This document shows, piece after piece, positions 21,611 to 31,722 of a DNA stretch of 64,000 nt (position 1 is the first letter of the stretch; each line of letters starts with the position of its first letter). Origin of the DNA: Chionoecetes opilio (taxonomy: Eukaryota; Arthropoda; Malacostraca; Decapoda; Majidae); the NCBI GenBank assembly GCA_016584305.1, contig JACEEZ010018239.1, positions 2,501-66,500 of the forward strand, written 5' to 3'. The position numbers were made by a program, and so were the translations under genes. The notes beneath the pieces were generated by a model. That model saw only the letters and a list, made by a program, of their open reading frames with translations, did no database searches and was not told the origin of the DNA.

Positions 21611-22819
21611 CAGGGAGGTCCTGTTATACGAGCATTCGGTATATACGAGAAATCAATGATACGAGCTGAGTAAATTAGGGTCTATTTTCAATATACGAGA
21701 TCGAAAATCCAATGCAACGACATTCAAACTGGGGTGAGTAAAATTACCAAGTTCAAATGCGCGCCCTACCACGTATGCATCAGGGCTGTTTTTTTTTTTT
21801 TTTTTTTTTTTGTGAAGAATTTTGTCAGTTATCGACGCAGTTGAGATGGATCTCCACTGTAACCAGACAGCTCTCTCTTAGACTACCCCTAGAGAGCTGT
21901 CTGCTAGTGCTTTAGTGTTGGCCGAAGCCAGCACCCCGGGAGGCGGGTTACAAACCCCGGCTAACCCCCAGTACCCATTCACATGCTGGGTGGACAGGGG
22001 CTCGGGTTTTAAGGAAACAGCCCAACTGTTCCGCTCCGCCCGGGGATCGAACCCGAGACTTCTCGGTTGTGAACCGAGCGTGCTACCCCTACACTACGGA
22101 GTACCCCTGTAATGATGATATACAATGATTCAGATGCGCAAAAGACGAGTTTGTGGGCAGTGTTAGAGGTCTGCGCACCCCTCCCTTGTCCCTTACCTAC
22201 CTAACACAGCGTTCACACACAAGTTTATTGCGGCGGGAATGTACAGCGAGTGATGCCACGAGGAACACAGGGAGAGGAGTGATGTGTTGCCTCTGTAGTG
22301 GTAGGTAGGTAACTGCCTGAATACAGGACTCCCGGGCTGGACAAAGGGGGATTTGGTTGACCCCAGTCAGGTCACCTCTAGCAAGGCGTGACCTGAAGGG
22401 TAATTAAGCATATGGCGTGGCCTTGACCTTTAGGGGTAATTAGACAGGTGTGGCGGCCCCAACCTTGGGACTGCTACACTACCCTCTCTTGTATCACGCA
22501 GTGTCCCCTACAGTACAACGTCTTTTTTGCTTGTTGTGGCATGTTTTATGTTAATTAATGTGCAGTTATGTTATTTTGTGTGCTATTTTCTCTTTCAGAA
22601 TGCTTTTCTACAGAATAGGTAGTACAGTGTGGGTAATATAGACGCTGTGTGTTTGTTGTGTTTGGTATAGTTTATTTTAGCTTGAAAAACAAGTCTTTGA
22701 TGGGGTCCTGGAACCAAACCTATATTTTACCATTAGTTATGTATTTCGCTATACGAGATTTCGCTTTAAGAGAGTATGCCAGGTGGAACCCAACTGCTTG
22801 TATCTTTGGGACCTCCCTG
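21611..22819 (+). mobile_element. CAGGGAGGTCC-family MITE interrupted by a SINE
   Basis: It begins CAGGGAGGTCCTGTTATACG and ends TTTGGGACCTCCCTG. The body aligns with 20,927-21,526, but a tRNA-Val-like SINE (21,787-22,104) sits between CAGGGCT and TAATGATGATATACAATG, and another ~200-bp block (22,200-22,480) is present. The order gives MITE first, SINE later. Confidence 0.85.
21787..22104 (-). mobile_element. SINE-B, tRNA-Val(CAC)-headed
   Basis: Reverse-complemented it starts GTACTCCGTAGTGTAGGGG, the tRNA-Val-like acceptor and D region (A box). It then has an anticodon stem-loop CTCGG-TTCACAA-CCGAG with anticodon CAC (plus-strand 22,069-22,071), and a B box GGTTCGATCC (complement of 22,044-22,053). 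A ~220-bp tRNA-unrelated body and poly(A) (plus-strand poly(T) 21,787-21,811) follow. These are the classical parts of a tRNA-derived SINE. The tRNA head is mismatched in the acceptor stem and is not expected to be a working tRNA. Other copies: 34,139-34,430 and a fragment at 61,906-61,998. Confidence 0.85.
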
Positions 22820-22829
22820 TATATATATA

Positions 22830-23661
22830 CAGTGGTTCCTTGGCTTACGAGTTTAATTCGTTCATTGATCGAGCTTAAACTCAATTTGCTCGTATATCAA
22901 ATCAATTTTCCCCATTGAAAATAATTGAAATACCATTAATCGTTCCAGCCAACAAAAAACCACCCCAATTTTTGGTTACGTGTTTTTTAAATAAGAAAAA
23001 TGTATTTATAATGACAAATATTGTATAAAAACATAATAAAAGAGAATGCAAAGAATAATCTGGTTTTATAAAGTGTATTTACCTTGGTGATCAGATGACT
23101 TGGCTAACGGAAGATGCTGGCGGAGGTGGAGGAGATTGGAGGAGTTAGTTTTGTGCTTTTTCGGTCGCTTTCGTTCATCATAAACTCTATCGCTTAATCT
23201 CTTAACTTAACTTACTTGCTACACTCTTAATGCTACACTTTATCGCTGAACTTAATTGATTTTTTTTTTTTTTTTTTTCACTTTACTTCGCTTAACTTAA
23301 TCTTCTTCACTGATTTTTGTCCTTTTCGCCACGCTTTCCTCACTTTCATCTGCAGGGCGTTTCAATAAAAACCTGTCCAAGGAGGTTTGTTTTATCCTCC
23401 CTTTCAGAATGTTTCGGAAATGAGTTAGGCAAGTGTCATTACATAGCGCAGACGCGCAACGGTGTCCGTTATATATATATATATATATATAATATATATG
23501 TCCTCTGTTGGCGCCGCTAGTTCGCTGCGCCAACTAGTGGCAGCGTATCTGAAGCTTGCTCGTAACTCGGATTTTGGCTCGCAACTCAAGCAAAAAATCA
23601 ACCGAGCGACTGCTCGTAACTCGGAAAACTCTTAAGTTGGTGCACTCGTAAGTCAAGGTAC
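22830..23661 (-). mobile_element. Tigger-type element (CAGTGGTTCCTTGGCTTACG) with coding remnant
   Basis: The left end is CAGTGGTTCCTTGGCTTACG. The right end is the inverted relative AAGTCAAGGTA, lacking the last bases. Subterminal GAGCGACTGCTCGTAACTCG and TTGCTCGTAACTCGG repeats are typical of this group. It contains a short transposase C-terminal remnant on the minus strand and a (TA)n expansion at 23,471-23,500. Confidence 0.7.
23297..23386 (-). pseudogene. Tigger transposase C-terminal tail remnant
   Basis: About 30 codons ending in a stop encode TSLDRFLLKRPADESEE followed by SVAKRTKISEED. This basic/acidic tail resembles the C-terminus of Tigger-like transposases. The upstream frame runs into (TA)n, so only the tail has survived. 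It supports assigning the surrounding element to pogo/Tigger. Confidence 0.55.
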
Positions 23662-23692
23662 AAATATATATATGTATATATACATATATATA

Positions 23693-24487
23693 CAGTCAAA
23701 TCTCGATATAACGGACTAAAGGGGGGGGGAGGAGTGGTCCGTTAAAGCCGAGGATATTTTTCCAAGGGTGGAAAAATATGAAAAAAAACTGAAAAATTGT
23801 GAAATAAATGAGAAATAATCACAAACACAACCAGACTGTGTAGCTATGTTGGAGGTAAACAGTGACTGGCACTACATGCTGAATTTGGTCCGCTCCTACA
23901 CGTGAAATAAATGAGAAATAATCACAAACACAACCAGACTGTGTAGCTAGTCAAGTTCAAGCTCTAGTGGAAGGTAAACAAATTACTACGAGCCAGATTC
24001 AGCCGTGACTTCCAAGGGTATTGCTTATTATCATGACTAATGTTCATTATTATATATATTATATGGTTTGTGAAGTGCAGTTCTATACACATGTCACTAT
24101 TTATGTCAGTGTAGCACTGCGTGCCACCTTAGATAAGGGTGATTTAGGGTGTTGAGGTGACAGGAGACGTAGCAGCGGACACGGCATATCACTAAGTCAC
24201 TATTTTAAACAATACACACCTTCTACATGTACCACTAAATCACTAGCAACACAGGCTCCTTCCTTATAATATTATATCTTAATATGTGATACATCAAAAC
24301 TCCTTAAAACCCAAACATTCCAAAATAAAATGAGAAAATAATACAATTATCTGAGTTGACAATTCGAGCGGCGATAAGCGGTCTAATATGAAAGAAAAGA
24401 AAAAAGAAAAGAAAAAAAGTCACGCAAATGGAGTCCGTTATATCCGAAGTCCGTTACATCGAGGTCCGTTATATCGAAGTTTGACTG
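23693..24487 (+). mobile_element. Tigger-type MITE (CTCGATATAACGGAC family)
   Basis: Ends CAGTCAAATCTCGATATAAC and ATATCGAAGTTTGACTG are inverted, 795 bp apart, and inserted in TA-rich DNA. The interior has a direct repeat of GTGAAATAAATGAGAAATAA with CACAACCAGACTGTGTAGCT. Non-coding. A near-identical second copy follows at 24,738-25,532 across an N. Confidence 0.85.
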
Positions 24488-24493
24488 TAATAT

Positions 24494-24494
24494 N
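24494..24494. other. Ambiguous base N (assembly junction)
   Basis: This is the single N seen in the window, placed right after a TA-rich tract. The ~60 bp after it are a garbled version of 23,500-23,550, and the next ~0.95 kb repeat 23,555-24,490. It probably marks a join between contigs that overlap. Confidence 0.8.
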
Positions 24495-24554
24495 CCCCTG
24501 AATTCGGGTGGCGGGTTTCGCGACGCCATTTAATATATAATATATATATTATAT

Positions 24555-25535
24555 TGTCCTTGTTGCGCCGTAGTCGCTGCCCATGTGCGCGTTGAAGCTT
24601 GCTCGTAACTCGGATTTTGGGCTCGCAACTCAAAGCAAAAAATCAACCGAGCGACTGCTCGTAACTCGGAAAACTCTTAAGTTGGTGCACTCGTAAGTCA
24701 AGGTACAAATATATATATGTATATATACATATATATACGTCAAATCTCGATATAACGGACTAAAGGGGGGGGGAGGAGTGGTCCGTTAAAGCCGAGGATA
24801 TTTTTCCAAGGGTGGAAAAAATGAAAAAAACTGAAAAATTGTGAAATAAATGAGAAATAATCACAAACACAACCAGACTGTGTAGCTATGTTGGGAGGTA
24901 AACAGTGACTGGCACAAACATGCTGAATTTGGTCCGCTCCTACACGTGAAATAAATGAGAAAAAATCACAAACACAACCAGACTGTGTAGCTAGTCAAGT
25001 TCAAGCTCTAGTGGAAGGTAAACAAATTACTACGAGCCAGATTCAGCCGTGACTTCCAAGGGTATTGCTTATTATCATGACTAATGTTCATTATTATATA
25101 TTTTATATGGTTGTGAAGTGCAGTTCTATACACATGTCACTATTTATGTCAGTGTAGCACTGCGTGCCACCTTAGAAAAGGGTGATTTAGGGTGTTGAGG
25201 TGACAGGGAGACGTAGCAGCGGACACGGCATATCACTAAGTCACTATTTTAAACAATACACACCTTCTACATGTACCACTAAATCACTAGCAACACAGGC
25301 TCCTTCCTTATAATATTATATCTTAATATGTGATACATCAAAACTCCTTAAAACCCAAACATTCCAAAATAAAATGAGAAAATAATACAATTATCTGAGT
25401 TGACAATTCGAGCGGCGATAAGCGGTCTAATATGAAAGAAAAGAAAAAGAAAAGAAAAGAAAAGTCACGCAAATGGAGTCCGTTATATCCGAAGTCCGTT
25501 ACATCGAGGTCCGTTATATCGAAGTTTGACTGTAT
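24555..25535 (+). repeat. Near-identical direct duplicate of 23,510-24,490 (likely artefact)
   Basis: Starting at GTCCTTGTTGCGCCG and clearly from AGCTTGCTCGTAACTCGG, this block follows 23,510-24,490 base for base apart from small indels (for example CAGTCAAATC versus CGTCAAATC). It includes the right end of the Tigger-type element and the whole MITE (24,738-25,532). After 25,535 it continues into unique sequence. Confidence 0.85.
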
Positions 25536-25569
25536 ATACATTGTACTGTATATCATATGTATATATACA

Positions 25570-25945
25570 CTGGGAGGCGGTAGCAGTGTGGTTAGCGTCA
25601 CCGGGTGGAGTTCTCAAAGACCCGAGTTCGATCCCAAGTGAGACCCATAAATCCACTTAAAATATTTCTGCACACGTTGAGGGCCTAAGAGCACCCACAT
25701 GCCCTGCCCATTAACTCTACCTTCAATTGCGAGTGCATCGGAGGACACAGGGGGGCGGCATGAGCCTCTAATCACAGGCGTCACTATAAAAATCCTGCCC
25801 GCGCTACCACGGGCGAGGGCCAACCATCACAGCCCTCAAGTGAGCCTCCAGGGCCTACCATCCCACCCTGGAGGTCACTGCCTACAGGCGCTATAGGCCA
25901 AGATGTAAAAAAATAACAAATAAACAAATAAAAAATAAATCCTAC
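25570..25945 (+). mobile_element. SINE-A, tRNA-headed, full-length copy
   Basis: It starts CTGGGAGGCGGTAGCAGTG with the A-box-like TGGTTAGCGT and the B box GAGTTCGATCC at 25,624-25,634. A body with GGAGGACACAGGGGGGCGGC, CACAGGCGTCACTATAAAAA and CTACAGGCGCTATAGGCC follows, ending in an A-rich AACAAATAAACAAAT tail. Other copies or fragments: 12,312-12,635, 28,262-28,435, 45,150-45,395, 61,771-61,848 and 62,444-62,880. Confidence 0.85.
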
Positions 25946-26094
25946 TCTCTCCCTATGGTGAGCGAACAATACCTCCCTCACAAGGGGGAGGGGGTACAGA
26001 CTAGGAGTCTGTGTTTGGTGGGCCGAAGGCCCACCAAATTGAGAGGGTGGTGGTGGATAATTTCCACAGTCCCCATATAAAATAAACATGTGAA
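25946..26094. other. Unassigned stretch with GTGGGCC hairpin
   Basis: 26,016-26,036 forms the hairpin TTGGTGGGCC-gaa-GGCCCACCAA, preceded by GAGTCTGTGT. The same GAGTCTGTGTTGGTGGGCC signature lies inside the Helitron at 35,164, so this may be a Helitron-related scrap. Confidence 0.4.
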
Positions 26095-26253
26095 AAAGTT
26101 GGAGAGGATACAGAGACTGGCAACAAAGATGGTACCAGAGCTAGAAGAACTTTCTTATGAGGAAAAGGGTTTAAGAAATAAAGTTACCAACACTTGAGCA
26201 GAGAAGAGAAAGAGGAGACTTAATAACAATTTTTAAACTGCTATCTAAGATGG
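26095..26253 (+). pseudogene. CR1-like LINE 3' fragment, left part
   Basis: The plus-strand translation gives KLERIQRLATKMVPELEELS, then YEE and, after a frameshift, KRERGDLITIFKLLSKM. This is the conserved C-terminal part of CR1/jockey-type RT. It is cut by the RTE-like LINE and resumes at 27,973. The last 12 bases TATCTAAGATGG are duplicated on the far side. Confidence 0.75.
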
Positions 26254-27972
26254 GCGCCTCGTGTCGGAAGATGGGCAAGATGAGGTAAGATGGGTAAGAT
26301 GGGCAGATGGCTCGTTGGGCTGAGTACTTTGGGCAGTTGTCATGGTGGACCCTCCAGCTGAGCAGCTTCACACCACTGGGTTACAGGCAGTGGATGCCGA
26401 TCCTCCCATTGACGAAACCGCACCCTCTCTTGACGAAGTCAGAGAGGCTGTAGCAAAGTTGAGGGGTGGAAAGGCAGCTGGTGTTTGTAATATCAGTGCG
26501 GAGCTCCTCAAAGCTGGGGGTGAGGCCATGATCCACGGGTTGCATGCTGTCCTGACTGCCGTGTGGCAATCAGGTACCATCCTCCTGACTGGAAAAGGGG
26601 CTGGTCCGTCCCCTATCTGGAAAGGGAAAGGGGACCGTCAGGACTGCAACAATTACCGCGGTATTACACTACTCAGCGTACCAGGCAAGGTGCTTGCCCA
26701 TCTATTGCTGACACGGATTTGCAGCCATCTGGTGAAGCATCAGAGACCTCAGCAGTCTGGGTTCAAGCCTGGTAGGTCAACAACGGACCGTATCCTAGCG
26801 CTTCGTGTCCTGGTGGAACGCCGACGTGAGTTTCGACAGGGATGCTTGCAGCCTATGTTGATCTCAAGAAGGCGTTTGACTCAGTGCATCGTGAGTCACT
26901 CTGGATCTTCTGCGACTTCGAGGGATTCCTGCAAGGACTATTGGTTTGATAAACTGGTCTGTATTCTGGGACTGAGAGTGCTGTGAAGTGTGGGGCAGGT
27001 GTATCCGGCTTCTTTCCTGTGAATACAGGAGTGAGGCAAGGGTGCGTCCTTGCCCCATCACTTTTCAACGCTTGTATGGACTGAGTATTGGACAAGGTTG
27101 TAGATCAAAGTGATTGTGGAGCATCCGTTGGCAACACCAAGATCACTGATCTTGTTTTTGCCGATGATGCAGTAATCTTTGCTGAGTCGCTGGAGGTCCT
27201 GGTGATGGCTCTCGAGGCGCTGCACGAGGAGGCAAAGCCTTTGGGACTTGAGGTCTCCTGGCTCAAGACCAAGGTCCCAGGTGTTTTGGAGACTTACTAG
27301 ATGAAGCAGTACAGTCTGTTCATGCATGTGGCGAGGACATTGAGATCTTTGAAAGTTTTACATACCTTGGTAGCGCAGTCCATAATGACGGCGGGTCACG
27401 TCAAGAAGTCTTACGGCGGATTGGCATAGCCCACGGTGTTTATGGACTCGCTCAGCGGGAGTATTGGCGTTGTCGTACCTGTGCAGGAGGACAAAGATCC
27501 GGATCTTCAAATCGCTTGTGATCCCTGTCTTACTCTATGGTTGTGAGACATGGACACTAAATAGTGACTTGAAGAGACGAATCAATGCCTTTGGTAATAA
27601 GTGTCTTCGCAGAATCATGGGGTATCGCTGGGATGATACGTGTCAAATCAGCGATTGCACCGTGAGACTGAATCGAGGCCTATTACCTGCATAGTCCGTC
27701 AGCGCCAACTTCGGCTATATGGGCATGTGGCACCCTACCCTGAAACCGATCCTTCCATCGGGTTTGTATCTGTAAGAGACAATCCGGCGTGGAGGAGGCC
27801 AAGGGGGCACCCACAAGGTCGTGGCTGGGGCAAGTTGACTTTCTTGTCGAGAGCTGCTTGGTATGGGAAAGGAGCCTGCATGGGAACTCGCGCGTGGTGA
27901 CCCTCGGGAGTGGCGTCGTAGGGTGGGCGAGGTGACGCGCCCCCGGCGTATGCCCCCCAATGATTGATTGAT
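26254..27972 (+). pseudogene. RTE-like LINE, 5'-truncated insertion (copy A)
   Basis: This is a non-LTR retrotransposon RT region through the 3' end, with several frame changes. In order: RWAEYFG-like and MVDPPAEQLH; KLRGGKAAGVCNISAELLKA; KGKGDRQDCNNYRGITLLSV; the VYADLKKAFDS-type region; VRQGCVLAPS; FADDAVIF with an intact FADD at 27,157-27,168; KIRIFKSLVIPVLLYGCETW; and NKCLRRIMGYRW to the end. It finishes with CCCCCAATGATTGATTGAT, a short (TGAT)n tail as seen in RTE-like elements. The 12-bp duplication TATCTAAGATGG (26,242-26,253 and 27,973-27,984) shows target-primed insertion into the CR1-like fragment. Clade assignment is tentative. Frameshifts make it inactive. Confidence 0.8.
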
Positions 27973-28262
27973 TATCTAAGATGGAAGAAAACAGATAAGA
28001 GACTAATAATGACTCGGAAACAAAGAGAAGGTCGATACACAAAAGGACATACAAAAAAATTGGAAAAGGGAGATGCCTGAACAAAATAATGAAGTATAGT
28101 TTCCCTCATAGAAATGTAGAAGTTTGAATGGACTAAATGTGGAGTGATATAGGCCAATAATGTGCACCAGTGAAAGAAAGATGGATAAATGTAGATACAG
28201 AGACGGACCACAGGAGTGTAGCTCAGGCCCTGTAAAACACAACTAGGTAATACAACTAGGTA
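27973..28262 (+). pseudogene. CR1-like LINE 3' fragment, right part
   Basis: It continues the CR1-like C-terminus after the RTE-like insert (REGRYTKGHTKKLEKGRCL, YSFPHRNVEVWNGLN) and ends with ACAACTAGGTAATACAACTA, the same 3' end seen, reversed, at 57,176-57,195. Confidence 0.75.
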
Positions 28263-28435
28263 AATACAGGGGGCAGCATGAGCCTCTAATAACAGGCGTC
28301 ACTATAAAAATCCTGCCTGCGCCACCTACGGTCGAGGGCCAACCATCACAGCCCTCAAGTGAACCACCAGGGCCTACCATCCCAGCCCTGGAGGTGGGGC
28401 CTACAGGCGCTATAGGCACAGATGTTAAAACAAAA
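28262..28435 (+). mobile_element. SINE-A body fragment
   Basis: CAGGGGGCAGCATGAGCCTC, GGCGTCACTATAAAAATCC and CTACAGGCGCTATAGGCAC match SINE-A. The tRNA-like head is missing; an A-rich tail follows. Confidence 0.75.
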
Positions 28436-28740
28436 TAAAAGAGCAGTCACATGAAGTATTTAAAAAAAAAAAAAAAAAATTTGCCTCTAATACTTAGAAA
28501 CTATAGTAGTAGAAAGTAGTCTATTTTTTAGTAGTCAGACAGGCAGCCTCGTTTGGTCAGTAGAGCTGTTGCTGTCTGATTTTCCTTTGTATTTCTGTAT
28601 ATACTTTGTATACTTTGTATAAGCAAAGTTGTCTGAAACTTAATTTATCAATCCTCAATTGAGTTTCTGCTAAGCACATAAGAGTATGCTTATTCACTAG
28701 TTTTCCACACCACCAAATTTTTTTATTTGTCGAATCTTAT
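28436..28740. other. Unassigned stretch
   Basis: Poly(A) at 28,462-28,479 and ATACTTTGTATACTTTGTAT repeats; no gene signal seen. Confidence 0.4.
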
Positions 28741-29420
28741 GTTTTATACATTTAACTGTTGCTTGTTTATCTCAACTAAAGTCCATCTTTCTGTATTATC
28801 CAGCTACCTTCTTTTTGTCGTTTTGCTAGCATTCTCTTAGTGCATTGTTCTTCTCTCTTTTTCTCCTGGTTAGTTCTGGTGCTACCTCGAATCTGCATTT
28901 CTCCTCGTCTCTTTCATCTTTCAGCCTTTCGCCCTAGACACAAAAAATCCATTTATCTTTCACATCTTTCATCTTAGATAAAAGTCTTTCATTCTCATCA
29001 ACCTGGAGTAGCCTTCTTTCCTTTCCACACTTTTACCCAAAGTTACTACCTTCTCCACCTATATTTCGTCCAGTTCTAGACTCCCTCTGATGATCCCCAT
29101 ATGCTACCAAATCATATATCTCTCCCTCTGCTTTTACTTTACACTGACTCCTTCATGTTGAACATTATTATGCTATTTCTTTTCTGCCTTTTCTCCTCCC
29201 ACTCCTCCAAACTCTCCTCAAACTTATTCCAGGTACTCTCCACGATCTTGCAGTTTTTTTCTACCCATCTTTCCATTCTCTATATCAGATTCTTATTATC
29301 AATCTACAAATTAATAATAATTTCCTTCATCTCTCTTTTCTCATCTTTCTCTACCTGTAACTCATCTGTCAGAGTTTGATTTTCTCTTTTCAACTTTTTT
29401 ACTTCCTAGCTTTTCTTCTT
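28741..29420 (-). pseudogene. Lysine/glutamate-rich antisense coding-like region (LINE ORF1-like?)
   Basis: On the minus strand several stretches look coding and coiled-coil-like: WNKFEESLEEWEEKRQKRN (from about 29,240), NERLLSKMKDVKDKW, and ERDEEKCRFEVAPELTRR. Charged, K/E-rich sequence of this sort is common in LINE ORF1 proteins. Stops and frame changes break it. The identity is uncertain and no zinc knuckle is clearly seen. It lies 0.6 kb from an oppositely oriented LINE RT. Confidence 0.3.
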
Positions 29421-30017
29421 AACCTGTAGCCTACATCTTTACAGTACCACAATATTCCCTTATTATCCAGAAATTCATTGCAAAAATCTAATGGTATCTT
29501 ATCACATCTAATATGATACCAAGTGTAAAACTTAACACATATTATGTTATCCTACCTTCAGACTCTTCTGTTACAAAGTCCACAAGTCCTCCTTGGGTTC
29601 CTTCTCTTCACTTCTTGTTTGGGCCCTCTTTATACATTTCTAGCACTTCAACTTTCTGTTCATATGTAGGAAGCTGTTGCAGTCAGTGCAATGCTTCTTT
29701 CTTGCATCATCTTTATCATATCTACAGGCTATACTTTGAAATATTTAAACAAGCTTTGTACACACACGTCCCCACATAAACCCCGCAGCCCTTTTTTCTA
29801 TAGTACTTCTGTAATTACATACTTCTGTTTTGGTGCCTGTCAGCAGATGTCATCCCTGCATACACCCCTTCCCATTCAAAAGTTATTGAAAATATCATTC
29901 AAATCTCTGAAGAGCTATGAGGCACAGTGGTGCTACACATTAAAAGAATTGTGCTCACACATGATAGGCATTACAACATAAAAGAATACATTATGGAATA
30001 CATTATATACATTATCA
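29421..30017. other. Unassigned A/T-rich stretch
   Basis: No convincing gene. The minus strand around 29,660-29,720 has a CTDCNSF-like fragment, too short to assign. Confidence 0.35.
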
Positions 30018-31117
30018 GGGGTACACCTGGGTACATTGTTAATTTATTAATGTACTGGTACACTACCCAGGAATTTACTTATAAGTGGGGTAATTCCTTC
30101 TCGCTGTCCTTTAGTACTGCCAATGGTATTCGGCAGGGGGGGATTTTATGTCCCTACCTGTACAATGTGTACACGGATGATCTCTGTGCCAACCTTCGTG
30201 ATAAAAGGTATCGGCTGCCACATACATGATGGATTGATGGGTGCATCAACTCACTGAGCTATGCTGATGATATGGTACTGCTCGCACCCACTGCGGATGC
30301 GTTGCAGGACCTTATCAATGTGTGTCAGGTGTATGCTGCCAAGCATGACATTGTCTACAACACCACTAAGACAGAGTGCATGGTAGTATCACCGGCACGC
30401 GCTCAGGTGAATTACCTGAAAACAGCATGGCTCGGGGGGTCTGCCCTCACTTTTGTGGATAGATTCGCATACTTAGACCATGTTATACCCCACGACATGA
30501 CTGATGATGATGATATCATCAAGCAGACCACCAAGCTTCTTGTCGTGGGAAATACTCTACAGAGGAAATTCTCCTACTGTAGCAGAGTGAAGATGGAGTT
30601 ATTCAGGAGTCACTGCTACTCTATATACTGCAACTCGCTGTGGTCGCGGTACAAGGTGGCCACTATGAACCGCTTTAAAAGTCTGTCACATGACATCCTT
30701 AAGAGGCTTCTGGGGCTGCCCAGGTGGTACAGCTCGTCCCTGGCTTCGCTAGGAGCGGAGTGAACAATCTGGATGTGATCCGTCGACACTCCGTGTTCAG
30801 TTTAAGGAGTAGGGTGGAGTTCTGTACGAACTCCATCATCACCCCTGTCAGGCAGAGCTCGGCCTATGTATGTGGACCTATACAACAGCGGTGGCTGGGT
30901 CTGCTGTTTGTGCAGAATGTGGGGTTAGCACTGGTGTCCATGTATGCTTTTCTATGTACTTTGATACTATGTCCCCTAATGTGCCTGTACTTTGTTCTTG
31001 TTTTTTGTTTTTGCTCTAGTACTTAAGTTTACTCCTTGGCTTGTTTTTATGCTTTGTTTTTTGTCTGTATGCCTCCGGGCGAGAATAAAATTATTATTAT
31101 TATTATTATTATTATGT
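30018..31117 (+). pseudogene. Non-LTR retrotransposon RT 3' part with (ATT)n tail
   Basis: The plus strand encodes RGTPGYIVNLLMYWYTTQEF, NGIRQGGILCPYLYNVYTDD (RT palm), then after a frame break SYADDMVLLAPTADALQD. YADD is intact at 30,260-30,271. NTTKTECMVVSP and a thumb/C-terminal region follow, up to about 30,760, with another frame change to IRRHSVFSLRSRVEFCTNSI. It ends AGAATAAA then (ATT)n at 31,085-31,117. It is a family distinct from the CR1- and RTE-like copies; clade not determined. It is 5'-truncated and interrupted by TGA at 30,226-30,228. Confidence 0.75.
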
Positions 31118-31341
31118 CTTATCCTACATTTCCTCTGACATGAAAGCAAGGTTTCAAATTTTTTTAAATTTAATTTTAATTTTAATTTACCCACAGATAT
31201 AATTATCAGCAACTCTATGTTCTCATCTATGAAGATAGCCAGCTGCATTTCCTACACATAAATATACTTGCCAAATTGCACTTGGTATTTCTTCAACCTA
31301 CTCTGAGAGGTTGCTGCCTGAATAAGTATCAATAATCTTAC
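31118..31341 (-). other. Intron 3' of the HIU hydrolase exon
   Basis: A/T-rich, with no further coding sequence of the enzyme. It begins at the donor GTAAGAT (complement of 31,335-31,341) and runs into the (ATT)n LINE tail. Confidence 0.6.
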
Positions 31342-31490
31342 TTTGTAGTTATCTCTTGCCAGGCATCTTCCTTAAGTTTGTGCAGGGTTATCTTCATACT
31401 GGCAGCAGGTTGCCCTGTAGCAGTGTTAAGCACATGGCTTGTAAGTGGATTATCTGACATTGGTGACTTGGAGACAGCTTGCATTGAAAT
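31342..31490 (-). CDS. 5-hydroxyisourate hydrolase, internal or first coding exon (partial gene)
   Basis: The minus strand encodes MQAVSKSPMSDN, PLTSHVLNTATGQPAASMK and ITLHKLKEDAWQEITTK. SHVLN-TATG-QPA followed by a beta-strand ITL-KL is the N-terminal signature of HIU hydrolase, the transthyretin-fold enzyme that converts 5-hydroxyisourate to OHCU after urate oxidase. The His of SHVLN is an active-site residue in this family. Splice signals frame it exactly: acceptor TTTTTTTATGCTTCAG before 31,490, and donor GTAAGAT starting at 31,341. Exon length is 149 nt, ending in phase 2. A start could be either Met in the exon. The remaining exons (expected to include the C-terminal YRGS motif) were not found nearby. 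This is the only convincing host gene segment; a LINE tail ends 225 bp downstream. Confidence 0.82.
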
Positions 31491-31720
31491 CTGAAGCATA
31501 AAAAAAATACAGTAAGATGCATTATGGTAGGCAGTATAAATGACTAAAGGAACTAGATGCTTATAACAATGAAGGAGATACATAAAAGATAGCATCTCTT
31601 CTCTCTCTTCCTTAGAGAAGATCAGACCCTGATAATAAGAATACATTATAATATGAATGTTTTTTTAATACTTATATTAGGATATAATCTAAATCAATGC
31701 TATTCAACCTGGGTGGACAG
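31491..31720 (-). other. Intron 5' of the HIU hydrolase exon
   Basis: The polypyrimidine-rich TTTTTTTTATGCTTCAG lies next to the exon. The frame stays open upstream through this region by chance, but the residues there do not fit the enzyme family. Confidence 0.6.
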
Positions 31721-31722
31721 TA

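Noticed and set aside
22028..22104. Functional tRNA-Val gene
   Set aside because: The anticodon arm and B box are good, but the acceptor stem is mismatched and the head runs directly into a SINE body with poly(A), repeated in other copies.
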